A stretch of DNA of 15,434 bases from JAXHUA01 sp034189695 (GTDB lineage: Bacteria > Chloroflexota > Dehalococcoidia > E44-bin15): positions 1-15,434 of the forward strand of contig JAXHUA010000039.1 of the NCBI GenBank assembly GCA_034189695.1, in the 5' to 3' direction. Below are positions 13,966 through 15,434 of this stretch, piece after piece. Below the pieces are notes generated by a model. The model made no database searches. It worked only from the letters and a program-made list of their open reading frames with translations, and was not told the origin of the DNA. Each line of letters starts with the position of its first letter. Positions within the stretch are counted from its first letter, which is position 1. The position numbers and the translations under genes are program-made.

Positions 13966-13986
13966 GGCAAACGGTTGCCGTTTGCC
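13966..13986. promoter_or_regulatory. Operator dyad overlapping the transcription start of the nrpR-like gene
   Basis: GGCAAACGG-TTG-CCGTTTGCC is a perfect 9-bp inverted repeat with a 3-nt centre, just 3 bp after the -10 box and 22 bp before the start codon. A repressor bound here would block initiation. The winged-helix protein encoded next is the natural candidate, giving autoregulation of itself and hisF. As an RNA hairpin, its 3-nt loop is also possible, but no T-tract follows. Confidence 0.7.
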
Positions 13987-14008
13987 ACATCCCCCAGGTG
14001 AATGCCAA

Positions 14009-15004
14009 ATGAGCTTCGAAGCAAAGGACACCGAGAGGAAAGAGCTCCTCATCCTGAGGGTGTTGAGAGACAGTCAAGGGCCAATGGGGGCCAGCCTGAT
14101 CGCTCAGCATCTGAGGGATTATGGAGTCGAATTGGGCGAGAGGGCGGTAAGATACCATCTCAAACTGCTGGATGAGCGTAGGCTTACCCGCCTCGCGGGC
14201 CGCCGGGACGGTCGCGTACTCACCGAGCTAGGTCTGAAGGAAGTCAGCAACGGGCTGGTCAAGGACAAGGTGGGCTTCGTGACCTCCAAGATAGAAGTGC
14301 TGGCGTTCCGCACGACCTTCGACCGCGGCAAGCGTTGCGGCGCGGTGCCCGTGAACGTCTCCTTCTTCCCTGAAGCGCAGTTCAAGAAGGCGCTTCACGC
14401 AATGAAGCCTGCGTTCGAAAGCGGGCTGTGTGTCAGCCGCCTCGTTGGGCTTGCCTCCGCCGGAGAGTACCTGGGAGAAGTGTGCGTGCCCGAAGGGAAG
14501 ATCGGCATGGCTACGGTCTGCAGCATCATTGTGAACGGCAGCCTGCTCAAGGCCGGCGTCCCCATGGATTCCAGGTTCGCAGGCATACTGCAATTGCAGC
14601 ACCGAGAGCCGGTGCGCTTCGTAGATCTCATCGAGTACCACGGCTCCTCTCTCGACCCTTCGGAGATGTTCATCAGGGCTGGCATGACCTCCGTGGGACA
14701 GGCAGCCAGGATGGGCAGCGGAGAGATACTGGCCAATTTCCGTGAGATACCGGCCATGTGCCACGCTGTGGCGGAGGAAGTCGTGGCGGGGCTGAAGGAG
14801 GCCGGCTTTGGCGGGCTGATTCACATGGGCAACACCAGCGAGCCGGTCTGCGAGACCCCCGTCGAGCTGAACAAGCTGGGCATGATCCTGCTCGGCGGAC
14901 TGAATCCGATAGCCGCCGCGAAGGAGGCCGGCTTCGTGGCCCAGAACCATGCCATGAGCTCAATCATGGAGTATCGAGACCTAACGCCATTCGAGGAGTT
15001 GTAG
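14009..15004 (+). CDS. NrpR-like transcriptional repressor (winged helix + NrpR regulatory domain)
   Basis: A 331-residue protein. Residues about 11-70 form a winged helix of the RNase R/NrpR type (LLILRVLRDSQGPMGASLIA ... ERAVRYHLKLLDERRLT). The rest is a single NrpR regulatory domain (DUF128, PF01995), with FVTSKIEVLAFRTTFD, GLASAGEYLGE, PEGKIGMATVCSI and GLNPIAAAKEAGF. In methanogens NrpR represses nitrogen-assimilation genes and is released by 2-oxoglutarate. Here the gene is immediately followed by hisF, so control of amino-acid biosynthesis is likely; the ligand is not known. ATG at 14009 follows CAGGTGA by 7 nt; the frame is open upstream to TTG 13982, but that lies inside the operator. 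Confidence 0.88.
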   Translation: MSFEAKDTERKELLILRVLRDSQGPMGASLIAQHLRDYGVELGERAVRYHLKLLDERRLTRLAGRRDGRVLTELGLKEVSNGLVKDKVGFVTSKIEVLAFRTTFDRGKRCGAVPVNVSFFPEAQFKKALHAMKPAFESGLCVSRLVGLASAGEYLGEVCVPEGKIGMATVCSIIVNGSLLKAGVPMDSRFAGILQLQHREPVRFVDLIEYHGSSLDPSEMFIRAGMTSVGQAARMGSGEILANFREIPAMCHAVAEEVVAGLKEAGFGGLIHMGNTSEPVCETPVELNKLGMILLGGLNPIAAAKEAGFVAQNHAMSSIMEYRDLTPFEEL

Positions 15005-15434
15005 ATGGACAAGGTGAGAATCATACCCTGTCTCGACGTCAAAGACGGACGAGTAGTCAAGGGGGTCAAGTTCGTCGACCTGAAGGACGCGCGTGACCCG
15101 GTGGAAGCTGCCGAAGCATACTCAGGTCAAGGCGCGGACGAGCTGGTATTCCTTGACATAATGGCGACCGTCGAGAACCGGCCGACGAGGCTGGAATGGG
15201 TGAGGAGAGTAGCTGAGAAGGTCACCATCCCCTTTGCCGTCGGCGGGGGAATAAGGAGCCTGGAAGACATGAAAGAGGTCTTCGAGTTGGGCGTTAGCAA
15301 GGTCTCAATCAACACCTCAGCAGTCAGCAGGCCTCAGTTCGTCGAGGAGGCGTCCAGGGAGTTTGGCCCGGCCAGAGTGGTGGTGGCTATCGACGGCGCG
15401 AAGAACCCGCCGGGGAGCGGCCGTCCCAGGCTGG
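15005..15434 (+). CDS. hisF: Imidazole glycerol phosphate synthase cyclase subunit HisF (3' end outside window)
   Basis: The first 143 residues of HisF are visible, from MDKVRIIPCLDVKDGRVVKG on. The two catalytic aspartates fall at the exact family positions, Asp11 (PCLDVKDG) and Asp130 (VVVAIDG). LVFLDIMAT, FAVGGGIRS and VSINTSAV form the first half of the (beta-alpha)8 barrel with its phosphate loops. HisF takes ammonia from HisH and converts PRFAR to imidazole glycerol phosphate and AICAR in histidine synthesis. Its ATG directly follows the TAG of the repressor gene with no gap, and GAGGAG (14993-14998) lies inside the repressor coding end 6 nt upstream, so translation is coupled. Confidence 0.96.
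   Translation, partial: MDKVRIIPCLDVKDGRVVKGVKFVDLKDARDPVEAAEAYSGQGADELVFLDIMATVENRPTRLEWVRRVAEKVTIPFAVGGGIRSLEDMKEVFELGVSKVSINTSAVSRPQFVEEASREFGPARVVVAIDGAKNPPGSGRPRL

Noticed and set aside
14228..14950. Minus-strand frame of 240 codons
   Set aside because: Antisense shadow of the NrpR-like gene; no family resemblance and no ribosome site.
1..15434. CRISPR arrays, insertion sequences, phage genes, attachment sites
   Set aside because: I found no regularly spaced repeats, no transposase or integrase motifs, and no duplication of the tRNA-Lys 3' end within the window.

Overview
The window (15,434 bp, moderately GC-rich) looks like a bacterial chromosome segment from an anaerobe. A Dehalococcoidia-like member of the Chloroflexota is my best guess. 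The basis is the gene mix: pyruvate phosphate dikinase, paired MaoC proteins, an Fe-S aldo/keto reductase, tandem RRM proteins with a RhlE-type helicase, and an NrpR/DUF128 regulator beside hisF. This is an inference from gene content only. I see no transposase, integrase, phage gene or CRISPR array.

Left part (1-5764). The C-terminal two thirds of pyruvate phosphate dikinase enters from the left edge. Convergent to it on the minus strand is the most notable gene of the window: a methionine sulfoxide reductase A whose catalytic cysteine codon (GCFWG motif) is an in-frame TGA. A hairpin with a GGUUC loop sits 19 nt downstream, as expected of a bacterial SECIS. The reading frame is otherwise open from a lipoprotein signal peptide to the C-terminus, so I annotate it as one 271-residue selenoprotein rather than two broken ORFs. 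Divergent from msrA is an acyl-CoA ligase operon with a structured leader: the ligase, then two MaoC hot-dog subunits that probably form one heteromeric (R)-type enoyl-CoA hydratase/dehydratase.

Middle part (5765-8650). A minus-strand aldo/keto reductase with two C-terminal [4Fe-4S] motifs is followed by a gene-poor region. That region holds a 49-aa helical protein, a 70-aa 4Fe-4S protein and the decayed remnant of a SnoaL-like gene.

Right-centre (8651-13200, minus strand). This is an RNA/translation stress block. In transcription order it holds a promoter, a decayed zinc-ribbon gene (zf-trcl type), two tandem RRM RNA-binding proteins, a RhlE-like DEAD-box helicase, and the ribosome-associated GTPase TypA/BipA. 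Such sets are typical of cold or translation-stress responses.

Right end (13200-15434). A tRNA-Lys(UUU) on the minus strand has its own promoter and a bidirectional terminator. Then comes a plus-strand operon of an NrpR-like winged-helix repressor and hisF, the latter cut by the window end. A strong promoter and a perfect 9-bp dyad precede the repressor, suggesting that it controls itself and histidine biosynthesis.
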